Assembly: GCA_028703645.1 (NCBI GenBank)
Contig: JAQVML010000023.1
Coordinates: 1 to 9,780 of the forward strand
Direction of reading: 5' to 3'
Length of the DNA: 9,780 nt
From: Eubacteriales bacterium
GTDB taxonomy: Bacteria > Bacillota > Clostridia > Christensenellales > CAG-138
Position numbers and translations under genes: made by a program. The notes beneath the pieces are model-generated. The model was not told where the DNA came from and ran no database searches. It was given only the letters and a program-made list of their open reading frames with translations. Position 1 is the first letter of the stretch. Every line of letters starts with the position of its first letter. Shown here piece by piece: positions 1-5,305 of this stretch.

Positions 1-141
1 AGCAAGCTCGTCAAGGAGTTAAAGGTGGATCAGACCGGCTATCGCGTGGTCGTCAACAGCGGAAAAGACGGGCAGCAGAGCGTACCGCATCTACATTTTC
101 ACATTCTCGGCGGAAGGCTGCTTGCCTGGCCTCCGGGCTGA
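1..141 (+). CDS. hinT: HIT-family (HINT-type) nucleotide-binding protein, C-terminal fragment
   Basis: This is the last 46 codons of a gene cut by the left edge, read in frame from base 1 to a TGA at 139-141. The fragment contains the histidine-triad motif HLHFHIL (fragment residues 30-36, histidines 30, 32 and 34) followed by GGRLLAWPPG, the usual C-terminus of bacterial HINT proteins. Members of this family are small (about 110-115 residues) cytosolic homodimers that hydrolyse nucleoside phosphoramidates such as AMP-lysine; the middle histidine of the triad is the nucleophile. The preceding VVNSGKDGQQSV segment fits the strand that leads to the triad. A hairpin terminator follows 23 bases downstream, so the gene ends its transcription unit. 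The family call is secure; the exact physiological substrate cannot be told from sequence, and the symbol is a family-level assignment. Confidence 0.92.
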   Translation, partial: SKLVKELKVDQTGYRVVVNSGKDGQQSVPHLHFHILGGRLLAWPPG

Positions 142-164
142 TCGCATCAACACGGTATCTTGTG

Positions 165-193
165 GGGCTGTCCAGAAATGGACAGCTCTTTTT
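165..193 (+). terminator. Rho-independent terminator of the HIT gene
   Basis: A nine-base-pair stem (165-173 with 180-188, one G-T pair) closes a six-base loop and is followed by five T residues (189-193). It lies 23 bases after the HIT stop codon. The right arm GGACAGCTC resembles that of the lgt terminator at 3656-3688 read on the minus strand, so the two appear to be copies of one element. The outer bases 162-168 (GTGGGGC) can alternatively pair perfectly with 231-237 (GCCCCAC), which would compete with this stem. Confidence 0.8.
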
Positions 194-204
194 GCGTGGG
201 AGAC

Positions 205-227
205 GCGGGCGAATATCATTCACCCGC
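205..227 (+). repeat. Intergenic hairpin within the first repeat copy
   Basis: GCGGG (205-209) pairs with CCCGC (223-227), then after one C-A mismatch GAAT (211-214) pairs with ATTC (218-221), leaving a three-base loop. There is no T-tract, so it is not a terminator. It overlaps the left end of the dispersed repeat. The inverted copy near 3560 keeps the right arm but has no matching left arm. Confidence 0.5.
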
Positions 228-287
228 AAAGCCCCACCCAAATTCAACAGGCTGGACGAAAAAAACTTTCTGAACAACCACCTTTTT
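213..287 (+). repeat. Dispersed intergenic repeat, copy A
   Basis: Read on the plus strand, this stretch aligns along its length with the minus strand of 3491-3569. The best block is 236-254 against 3527-3545, with 18 of 19 bases identical. Both start with ATATCAT and end in a pyrimidine run (CACCTTTTT here). In copy B the right half is a well-formed terminator hairpin. Here the arms have diverged and no longer pair well, so this copy is probably decayed or serves another role. It lies between the HIT terminator and the cassette promoter. Confidence 0.6.
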
Positions 288-385
288 GCTTTAATTAACT
301 GATAGTTGAGAAAAATGGCTTAAACTATGTCGCGCAAGCGAAAAAAAGACGTGTCAAAAATAAATCACAACGGCAGTGTTCAAAG

Positions 386-401
386 TGTGATACGATAGAA
401 T
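386..401 (+). promoter_or_regulatory. Weak candidate promoter of the esterase cassette
   Basis: An extended -10 (TG-A-TACGAT, 388-396) lies about 43 bases before the esterase ATG, partly overlapped by a second hexamer TAGAAT (396-401). No good -35 hexamer is found at 16-18 bases spacing, so the call rests on the extended -10 only. ATCACA (364-369) and TGTGAT (386-391) form an inverted repeat with arm starts 22 bases apart. CGATA (393-397) and TATCG (405-409) form a smaller one. Both sit where a regulator could act on this promoter. Confidence 0.35.
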
Positions 402-439
402 AAATATCGAGATCGACACACGAGAGGAAACACTCCCGC

Positions 440-1345
440 ATGCCATTAACGCTTGGAACAAGGCTGCTTCGTATGCAGCTGCGGCTGACGAAGCCCATCG
501 CGCGATTTGCCACCATTACGGACGCACGAAAAGCACAGGATCAGCTGGGCCGCATGACGGCCGAAATGCTTAAGACAAAGGTTTTATTTCAGCCGGTGGA
601 GTTTGAACGCTTCTCCGCCTGTTTTGCAAACTCCGTCTCCTGCGAAGAGCCTTGCGACCGCGTGGTTTTATATCTGCACGGCGGCGGCTATACGGCGGGC
701 GGATTGGACTACGCAAAAGGATTTGGCGGACTGCTCGCCTCTCAAACGCGGGTTTCCGTGTTTTGCGTGGCGTATCGACTGGCGCCGGAATACAAGTTTC
801 CCGCCGCGCAGGATGACGCGATGGAAGCCTACCAATATCTGCTCGATTCCGGCTACAAGCCGGAGCAGATCGCCATCGCGGGCGAAAGCGCCGGCGGCGG
901 CCTCGCGCTGAGTTTGGTGCTGCGCATTCGGGACGAGGGGAAACCCATACCGGCCTGCATTGTGGGCATTTCACCCTGGGCGGACCTGACGCTCTCCGGC
1001 TCATCCTATAACAACAACGTGCGGCTGGACCCGACGCTGATTCGCGAATCGTTGGCGTATTATGTGATCGCTTATGCCGCGGGGCACGAAGACGAGGCGT
1101 ATGTTTCGCCCGTATTGGGCGACTTCACCGGCTTTCCGCCGACGTTGCTGTTTGCGGGCAGCGACGAAATCTTGCTCTCGGATGCGAAGACCATCCACAA
1201 GCTGCTGAAAAAAGCGAATGTTGAGAACAAGCTCGTCGTAGAAGAAGGCATGTGGCACGTCTACCCGCTTTACGGAACGCCGGAAGGGAAACGCGCGCTG
1301 GAAAAAATGTCCGCGTTTATCCGCACCCGCGTCGGGTTGGATTGA
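440..1345 (+). CDS. Alpha/beta-hydrolase fold-3 esterase (HSL / family IV type)
   Basis: A 301-residue protein of the hormone-sensitive-lipase branch of alpha/beta hydrolases, which cleave carboxyl esters of short or medium acyl chains. The oxyanion-hole motif HGGGY is at residues 80-84. The nucleophile elbow GESAGG places the catalytic serine at 150. The acid is probably Asp242 in AGSDEILLSD, and the histidine is His273 in MWHVYPL. Length is normal and the triad is complete, so it should be active. No signal peptide is seen; residues 1-50 form the basic, helical cap region usual for the family. ATG 440 follows GAGAGG at 423-428, about 11 bases away, which is slightly long. It is the first gene of a three-gene cassette with an acyltransferase next door, suggesting acyl ester turnover on a shared substrate (inference). 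The natural substrate cannot be read from the sequence. Confidence 0.93.
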   Translation: MPLTLGTRLLRMQLRLTKPIARFATITDARKAQDQLGRMTAEMLKTKVLFQPVEFERFSACFANSVSCEEPCDRVVLYLHGGGYTAGGLDYAKGFGGLLASQTRVSVFCVAYRLAPEYKFPAAQDDAMEAYQYLLDSGYKPEQIAIAGESAGGGLALSLVLRIRDEGKPIPACIVGISPWADLTLSGSSYNNNVRLDPTLIRESLAYYVIAYAAGHEDEAYVSPVLGDFTGFPPTLLFAGSDEILLSDAKTIHKLLKKANVENKLVVEEGMWHVYPLYGTPEGKRALEKMSAFIRTRVGLD

Positions 1346-1354
1346 TTTCATTTT

Positions 1355-1377
1355 GCGGAGGAGGCGACTCCTTCCGC
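1355..1377 (+). other. Intercistronic hairpin with GCGA (GNRA-type) loop
   Basis: In the 51-base gap between esterase and acyltransferase, bases 1356-1359 pair with 1373-1376 (with a further G-C pair 1355-1377) and 1360-1363 pair with 1368-1371, with one bulged T (1372) and a GCGA loop (1364-1367). No T-tract follows; the next bases run into AAAAAGGA, the ribosome site of the next gene. The left arm contains GGAGGAGG, a Shine-Dalgarno-like run that is sequestered in the stem. It is more likely an RNA stability or processing element than a terminator. Confidence 0.5.
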
Positions 1378-1396
1378 CAAATAAAAAGGACGCACT

Positions 1397-2686
1397 ATGT
1401 CAAAAAACAAGAAACCGACCAAATGGATGAAGCTGGACAACGCGGCGCTCATCTATCCCGCAACGATGAACCGCAACTGGACAGCGCTCTTTCGACTCTC
1501 CGCAACACTCACGGAACCCATTGACGAGGACATTTTAGAGGTTGCGCAAAAGCGCACGCTTCGCCGCCTGCCGTGGTTTGCCTACAGGCTCAAGCACGGA
1601 TTATTTTGGTTTTATCTGGAGCACAGCGACGATTTGCCAAAGATTGAAAAGGACGTCGCCAATCCCTGCGTGCGCATGCGCCTCAACGAAAACGATGGTT
1701 TTTGCATGCGCGTGCGCTATTATCAAAACCGGATCGCTGTTGAGTTTTTTCATGTTTTAACCGATGGAACGGGCGGGCAGGTGTTTTTACAGACGCTGGT
1801 CGCCGAATATCTGCGCCTGAAATACAGCGTGAACATTCCCAGAGGCGACAAGATTTTGGATTGTTCCGAAGAGCCGAAGCCGGAAGAGGCGGAGGATAGC
1901 TTCGCGGTCTATTCCGGCAAGATCACACAGACGCGCAAGGAAGTCAAGGCGTATCATATCAATGGAACCGACGAGCGCAACGGCTTTGTCCACATCATCA
2001 CCGGCTCCATGAACGCGGACGACGTGCTCGCAAAAGCGCGCGAAAAAAGCGTCAGCGTCACCGAATATCTCACCGCCGCGTTGATTCTTTCGGTCGACGC
2101 CATCCAGCGCCGAAAAGTGCCGAGCATTCACAAATATAAACCCGTCAAGCTCTCGGTACCAATCAACCTAAGAAACGTGTTCCCCAGCAAGACGCTGCGC
2201 AACTTTGCCAACTATGTCAACCCCGGCATCGATCCGCGGCTTGGCGAATATACCTTTGACGAAACGCTGAACATCGTGCACCACACCATGGCGATGGAGG
2301 TCACGAAAAAGCTGCTCAACGTCAAGATCACCACCAACGTCCGCTCCGAGCGCAACACGGTGCTGCGCCTAACGCCGCTGTTCATCAAGAATATGGCGCT
2401 CAAATATGTTTATTCGCAGGTGGGCGACGTGCTCTCCTCCACCACAATCAGCAACCTCGGCGTCGCCAGGCTGCCGGAGGAGATGGCGCAGTATGTACGG
2501 CGAATGGACTTTATCCTTGGCCCGTTGGCGGATAATCGCGTGTGTTGCGCCGCGCTGACCTATCACAACAGGCTTCGCATCAACTTCACCCGAACGATTG
2601 CCGAGCCCTGGCTGGAGCGTGAGTTTTTCACCCGTCTTGTCAAGCTGGGCATCCCCGTGAAGGTGGAAAGCAACCAAAGAGAGTAA
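1397..2686 (+). CDS. Alcohol acetyltransferase-like / condensation-fold acyltransferase
   Basis: A 429-residue soluble protein without signal peptide or membrane segment. Its key signature is HVLTDG at residues 119-124, the HxxxDG motif of the CoA-dependent acyltransferase superfamily (chloramphenicol acetyltransferase, condensation domains, alcohol acetyltransferases, PapA-type enzymes). His119 would be the general base and Asp123 structural. The preceding RVRYYQNRIAVEFF strand and following GGQVFLQTLVAEYLRL helix fit the active-site half. The C-terminal half (residues 200-429) fits the second lobe of the two-lobed fold. Proteins like this are commonly annotated as alcohol acetyltransferase in Clostridia, but the true acceptor and donor are unknown. 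ATG 1397 has AAAAGGA at 1384-1390, six bases upstream. It lies 51 bases after the esterase and 61 bases before the zinc-ribbon gene, all on one strand, consistent with one operon. An alternative is a PapA-like or condensation-like enzyme acting on a lipid. Confidence 0.8.
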   Translation: MSKNKKPTKWMKLDNAALIYPATMNRNWTALFRLSATLTEPIDEDILEVAQKRTLRRLPWFAYRLKHGLFWFYLEHSDDLPKIEKDVANPCVRMRLNENDGFCMRVRYYQNRIAVEFFHVLTDGTGGQVFLQTLVAEYLRLKYSVNIPRGDKILDCSEEPKPEEAEDSFAVYSGKITQTRKEVKAYHINGTDERNGFVHIITGSMNADDVLAKAREKSVSVTEYLTAALILSVDAIQRRKVPSIHKYKPVKLSVPINLRNVFPSKTLRNFANYVNPGIDPRLGEYTFDETLNIVHHTMAMEVTKKLLNVKITTNVRSERNTVLRLTPLFIKNMALKYVYSQVGDVLSSTTISNLGVARLPEEMAQYVRRMDFILGPLADNRVCCAALTYHNRLRINFTRTIAEPWLEREFFTRLVKLGIPVKVESNQRE

Positions 2687-2688
2687 AC

Positions 2689-2702
2689 GCGGGCTTACCC
2701 GC
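2689..2702 (+). other. Short intercistronic hairpin
   Basis: GCGGG (2689-2693) pairs perfectly with CCCGC (2698-2702) around a CTTA loop, starting three bases after the acyltransferase stop codon. It is followed by CAAAAGAT and not by a T-tract. Like the hairpin in the preceding gap, it ends in CCGCCAAA, so the two gaps of this operon have similar architecture. Confidence 0.45.
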
Positions 2703-2733
2703 CAAAAGATAGAATTGAGTTCGCATCCATTGC

Positions 2734-2738
2734 GGAGG
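2734..2738 (+). promoter_or_regulatory. Ribosome binding site fixing the start of the zinc-ribbon gene
   Basis: GGAGG lies nine bases before ATG 2748. An in-frame TTG at 2715 would add 11 residues (MSSHPLRRKRI) that lack any ribosome site and would place the zinc ribbon away from the N-terminus, so 2748 is preferred. Confidence 0.85.
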
Positions 2739-2747
2739 AAAAGGATT

Positions 2748-3458
2748 ATGAGTTATTGCGTCAACTGCGGCGTAGAGCTGCAAAAGAGTGAACCGCGCTG
2801 CCCGCTCTGCGGCACCGAGGTCATCAACCCAAACGAACTAAAAGAAGAAAAACCCATTCGCCCGTATCCGGCGCATGTGGAGCACCTGGATAAAAACATC
2901 GATCGGCGCTACATCGCCTCGTTTGTTTCGCTGTTGTTGCTGATTCCGCTCTTTACCGCGATGCTCGCAAATATTTTGGTGAGCAAGCAGCTGACTTGGA
3001 GTTATCTGGTGCTTGGCGGCGAGCTCGTGCTGTTTACGGTCTTTTTGCTGCCGATGATTGCGCGCATGCCGAAGATTCTCTACGCGGTGATCGACGCGAG
3101 CGCGGTCAGCGTGCTGCTGTTGCTCATCCGCGTGCTCACGCAAAGCAGTTGGCGCTGGTTCCTGCTGCTGGGGTTGCCCATTACGCTGCTCACCACCGTG
3201 ATGTGCTGGTTCTTTGCGATGATGACCTTGCCAAAGTGTAAGATTCCGGTGCTGATTCGCTTTACCTTTGCGTTGACCTGCATTGGTCTTCTCGTCGTCG
3301 CCATCGATTTCTTCATCAGTCTTTATAAAAATGCGATCGCCTGGCCGACCTGGTCGCTGTATGTACTGTTCCCCTGCCTCGTGCTCGCGAGCTCGCTGTT
3401 GATTCTCAACCGCAGAGCAAGGGTGAAGGAAGAACTCAAAAAGAGGTTTTACTTTTAA
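2748..3458 (+). CDS. Zinc-ribbon membrane protein (DUF6320-like)
   Basis: A 236-residue protein that begins directly with a zinc ribbon: C4-x2-C7 and C18-x2-C21 (CVNC, CPLC). A charged linker rich in Glu, Lys and Pro follows (residues 24-50), then about six hydrophobic segments (roughly 57-78, 84-104, 112-130, 137-158, 168-192, 200-222) and a basic tail ending KKRFYF. No catalytic motif is recognised. I recall this architecture being annotated as a DUF6320 protein in Clostridia next to alcohol-acetyltransferase-like genes, which matches the context, but I could not search. Its role is unknown; the ribbon would lie in the cytosol under the positive-inside rule and may bind a partner protein. 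It is the last gene of the cassette and is followed by a strong terminator. Confidence 0.8.
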   Translation: MSYCVNCGVELQKSEPRCPLCGTEVINPNELKEEKPIRPYPAHVEHLDKNIDRRYIASFVSLLLLIPLFTAMLANILVSKQLTWSYLVLGGELVLFTVFLLPMIARMPKILYAVIDASAVSVLLLLIRVLTQSSWRWFLLLGLPITLLTTVMCWFFAMMTLPKCKIPVLIRFTFALTCIGLLVVAIDFFISLYKNAIAWPTWSLYVLFPCLVLASSLLILNRRARVKEELKKRFYF

Positions 3459-3490
3459 GGTAAATCTTCTAAGTTAGATTTATATTACGA

Positions 3491-3569
3491 AAAAAAGGCT
3501 GTCCCGAAAGGATTTTCTTTCACGGACAGCCTTTTGAATTTGGGTTGGAGTATCGCGGGCGGATGATAT
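3491..3569 (-). repeat. Dispersed intergenic repeat, copy B (inverted)
   Basis: Read on the minus strand this matches copy A at 213-287, starting with ATATCAT and ending in a T-run. Its right half on that strand is the intact hairpin listed as a terminator. Copies A and B point towards each other and bracket the three-gene cassette as inverted repeats. Beyond copy B, towards lgt, lies a second hairpin (3656-3688) that matches the hairpin 165-193 beside copy A. The spacing between the two modules is about 86 bases here against about 19 bases at copy A. Confidence 0.6.
3493..3535 (+). terminator. Bidirectional terminator after the cassette
   Basis: AAAAGGCTGTCC (3493-3504) pairs perfectly over 12 bases with GGACAGCCTTTT (3524-3535). 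Inside it, GAAAG (3506-3510) pairs with CTTTC (3517-3521) around a six-base loop. The A-run on the left and T-run on the right make it work in either direction. It ends the plus-strand cassette 34 bases after its stop codon and would also stop readthrough from lgt. Confidence 0.88.
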
Positions 3570-3655
3570 GTACAGAGTAGTAACATAGTATACAGATAGT
3601 GCAAGCGCATGGTATACAGTTTTCAAGTATAATCAAGGCAGAAAAAAACAATAGT
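3570..3655. other. AT-rich spacer with two GTATACAG direct repeats
   Basis: This spacer separates the two modules of the inverted repeat region and has no counterpart at the first copy. GTATACAG occurs at 3588-3595 and again at 3612-3619, 24 bases apart, with a related GTACAG at 3570-3575. No ORF or convincing promoter was found in it. Confidence 0.35.
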
Positions 3656-3688
3656 AAAGGAGTTGTCCGTTTCTGGGACAGCTCCTTT
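3656..3688 (-). terminator. Terminator of lgt
   Basis: A 13-base-pair stem (3656-3668 with 3676-3688, one T-G pair) encloses a seven-base loop and lies 12 bases past the lgt stop codon on the minus strand. On that strand it is followed by TTTACTATTGTTTTTTT, so a T-rich tail is present. Its loop-proximal half resembles the HIT-gene terminator at 165-193. Confidence 0.82.
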
Positions 3689-3700
3689 TGTTAGAACTCT

Positions 3701-4633
3701 TTATTCTTTTTCTATCGGCTTAGCTTCCGGTTTGGCTTCGGCCTCGGCCTTCGGTTCTTCCGGCTTGGTTTCTTCTACCGGTTTGGCTTCTTCTTTTACG
3801 GCTTCTTCGGTAGCTTCGACTTTGTCTTTCTGTTTCTTCTTCGGCTCTTCTTCCACCGGAATCGGCAGATCGAGCACCGTCTTCTTTAGCACGCCGAATT
3901 TGACGAGCAGCAGCAGCGCCACGCCACCTGCGAACACAAAGATGCTGATGAACTGGCTCGTGGACAGTGCGCCGACAAAGCCGCGCTCATCGTTGCGGAA
4001 AAACTCAATCGTAAAGCGCCACGCGCCGTAGAGCACCATATACCAGCCGGAAACGGTGCCGAACGGCTTTTTCTTGGTCAGCCGCCAAACGAGGAACGCG
4101 CACAGCAGAAACAGAAACGCGCTCTCCATCAACTGCGTCGGCAGCAGCGGGATGCCCGCCGGAGCGGCGCCGCCAGAGGGGAAAACGATCGAAATCGGCG
4201 TTTCGCACTCCATTCCATAGCAGCAGCCGGCAAAGAAGCAGCCGATGCGCCCGAACGCATGGCCAATCACCAGCGCGGGAATGAAATAATCCGTCAGCGA
4301 GAAGAATGGCAGCTTCTTTCTCAACGAATAGATCGCGACTCCGCCGAGTCCGCCGATCAGCGCGCCGTAGAACACAAATCCTTCACGCAGCGTATGCAGC
4401 AGATAGCTGGGATCGGCGATGATTTGATCGATCTCGACGATCCAAAAGAGCACCTTCGCGCCGATAAAGCCCATTATGATGGCCCAAAGCGCAGCGGAGA
4501 GCGCCTGATCTTCCGAAAAACGCGTGTGCTTTCTGGTAAAACCAAGAAGGACGAACGCGGCGAGCATGCCCAACGCGGACATCACGCCATACATAGGAAT
4601 CGTCAGCCCGAGAGCTTGAAAAGATGGTAACAT
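3701..4633 (-). CDS. lgt: Prolipoprotein diacylglyceryl transferase
   Basis: Lgt is an integral membrane enzyme that moves diacylglycerol from phosphatidylglycerol to the lipobox cysteine of prolipoproteins, the first step of lipoprotein maturation. The 310-residue product has about seven hydrophobic segments. It carries the Lgt signature HAFGRIGCFFAGCCYG (residues 125-140), with His125 and Arg129 in conserved positions. YGAWRFTIEFFR (residues 202-213) matches the family's conserved Arg/Glu/Arg segment. The core ends near residue 255. An unusual tail of about 50 residues follows, made almost only of Glu, Lys, Pro and Ala with repeated EAKP-type units; it is probably cytosolic and disordered. 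The start is ATG 4633 because GAGGAG (4638-4643 on the minus strand) lies just before it. The alternative in-frame TTG at 4645 would lie inside that ribosome site. It is probably co-transcribed with the gene upstream (76-base gap, no terminator). Confidence 0.96.
   Translation of the reverse strand: MLPSFQALGLTIPMYGVMSALGMLAAFVLLGFTRKHTRFSEDQALSAALWAIIMGFIGAKVLFWIVEIDQIIADPSYLLHTLREGFVFYGALIGGLGGVAIYSLRKKLPFFSLTDYFIPALVIGHAFGRIGCFFAGCCYGMECETPISIVFPSGGAAPAGIPLLPTQLMESAFLFLLCAFLVWRLTKKKPFGTVSGWYMVLYGAWRFTIEFFRNDERGFVGALSTSQFISIFVFAGGVALLLLVKFGVLKKTVLDLPIPVEEEPKKKQKDKVEATEEAVKEEAKPVEETKPEEPKAEAEAKPEAKPIEKE
3727..3790 (-). repeat. Internal direct repeat in the lgt tail
   Basis: CCGGTTTGGCTTC occurs exactly at 3727-3739 and 3778-3790, 51 bases (17 codons) apart, within the Glu/Lys/Pro/Ala tail. 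The repeat is in frame and suggests the tail grew by duplication. Confidence 0.65.
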
Positions 4634-4637
4634 GTTG

Positions 4638-4643
4638 CTCCTC
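4638..4643 (-). promoter_or_regulatory. Ribosome binding site deciding the lgt start
   Basis: GAGGAG on the minus strand sits four bases before ATG 4633. It overlaps the in-frame TTG at 4645-4643, which therefore cannot be the start. Confidence 0.75.
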
Positions 4644-4709
4644 AAAATGATGCGTCAAGTAGAGAGACAGTGAAGAAATTTTCCCCCACGATTGCGTCCG
4701 ATTATTCCG

Positions 4710-5054
4710 TCAATAGAAGATACGCGGCAGATCGGCATAATGCCACACGCCCGCCAGCGTAACGAACCCGAACGCGATCACGAGAATGGTCACGAGGATC
4801 GTGAGAATGCCGAGCACGAGGCCGACGATGCTGGTGACATAGCCCGCGGTGTTCATGCTGTTCTCTTTAAACCCGTGCGCCTCCGCAAATCTGCGGTTGG
4901 AGCGGCTCATGGTCAGGCCCACAATCGCGAGAACGAGACCGATGATGGGGAACCAGGTAACCACGAGACTCACGATACCGAGCACCATTGCGGTGACGGA
5001 TTGTTTGTTGTGGGACTGCTCTTCCGGTGTTAAGGGAGCGGTATACGAATCCAT
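4710..5054 (-). CDS. Small two-segment membrane protein, DUF4190-like
   Basis: A 114-residue protein with a polar N-terminus (MDSYTAPLTPEEQSHNKQ), a first hydrophobic stretch at about residues 20-49, a basic polar loop (residues 50-67, SRSNRRFAEAHGFKEN) and a second hydrophobic stretch at about 68-102. The pattern 'A-x-VLGIVSL ... GLVLAIVGL' and its repeat in the second half (GYVTSIVGLVLGIL) resemble DUF4190 and related small membrane proteins of Gram-positive bacteria, whose function is unknown. The start is ATG 5054, preceded by AGGAGG (5063-5068) at eight bases. An upstream in-frame extension to 5141 overlaps the promoter and lacks a ribosome site. It lies upstream of lgt on the same strand, but a functional link to lipoprotein processing is only a guess. 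Confidence 0.75.
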   Translation of the reverse strand: MDSYTAPLTPEEQSHNKQSVTAMVLGIVSLVVTWFPIIGLVLAIVGLTMSRSNRRFAEAHGFKENSMNTAGYVTSIVGLVLGILTILVTILVIAFGFVTLAGVWHYADLPRIFY

Positions 5055-5062
5055 AAACTGCG

Positions 5063-5068
5063 CCTCCT
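5063..5068 (-). promoter_or_regulatory. Consensus ribosome binding site of the DUF4190-like gene
   Basis: AGGAGG on the minus strand lies eight bases before ATG 5054. It selects this start over the upstream in-frame start at 5141, which would begin inside the promoter region. Confidence 0.85.
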
Positions 5069-5131
5069 GATAATTTTTCGTAATTTTGTCCGCGGGATGG
5101 GTTTCAAAAAAGACGCCTTTGGACGCAACAA

Positions 5132-5160
5132 ATTGTATCACGATTTTTTGGCGGCGTAAA
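5132..5160 (-). promoter_or_regulatory. SigA-type promoter of the DUF4190-like gene and lgt
   Basis: On the minus strand TTTACG (5155-5160, four of six matches to the -35 consensus) and TACAAT (5132-5137, five of six to the -10) are 17 bases apart. A TGA extension (extended -10, TG-n) directly precedes the -10. Transcription would start near 5125, giving a leader of about 70 bases. No terminator is seen before lgt, so this promoter probably serves both genes. Confidence 0.72.
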
Positions 5161-5242
5161 GGAAGTGCATTTTCGAGTTTGTGTCTGCTTCAGAATTCGA
5201 TTCGCTCTGTTTCTGTTCCAGTATGTGAATTCCTCCCAAGAA

Positions 5243-5271
5243 TTGACAAACAACCTCAAAGAAGATATCCT
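5243..5271 (+). promoter_or_regulatory. SigA-type promoter of leuS
   Basis: A perfect -35 TTGACA (5243-5248) is followed after 17 bases by TATCCT (5266-5271, four of six matches). The start would be near 5278, leaving only about 28 bases before the ATG. This is too short for a T-box leader, and no AGGGTGG-type T-box antiterminator motif is present between 5142 and 5305. Confidence 0.72.
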
Positions 5272-5285
5272 ACATATTTAGGATA
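5266..5285. promoter_or_regulatory. Palindrome over the leuS -10 / start site
   Basis: TATCCTA (5266-5272) and TAGGATA (5279-5285) are perfect inverted repeats around a six-base AT-rich centre. The left arm is the -10 hexamer itself and the right arm lies over and just past the predicted start site. It fits a repressor operator or a 5' hairpin of the message; no regulator can be named. Confidence 0.5.
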
Positions 5286-5305
5286 GTTTCGGAGGATTTT
5301 GTCTC

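Noticed and set aside
53..277. Minus-strand 74-codon frame in the left intergenic region
   Set aside because: It runs through the HIT gene end, the terminator hairpin and the repeat; there is no ribosome site and no recognisable protein feature.
2715..2747. N-terminal extension of the zinc-ribbon protein from TTG 2715
   Set aside because: GGAGG at 2734-2738 is well placed for ATG 2748 and the family begins directly with the cysteine ribbon.
3588..3619. GTATACAG repeats as a CRISPR-like array
   Set aside because: Only two 8-base copies with a 16-base spacer and no cas gene; far too short.
3663..4031. 122-codon Ser/Thr-rich frame antisense to the lgt tail
   Set aside because: It starts inside the lgt terminator stem and its Ser/Gly/Ala-rich sequence is the complement of the Glu/Lys/Pro/Ala codons of the tail.
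5055..5141. N-terminal extension of the DUF4190-like protein to 5141
   Set aside because: The extension covers the -10 region and lacks a ribosome site, whereas AGGAGG precedes ATG 5054 at eight bases.
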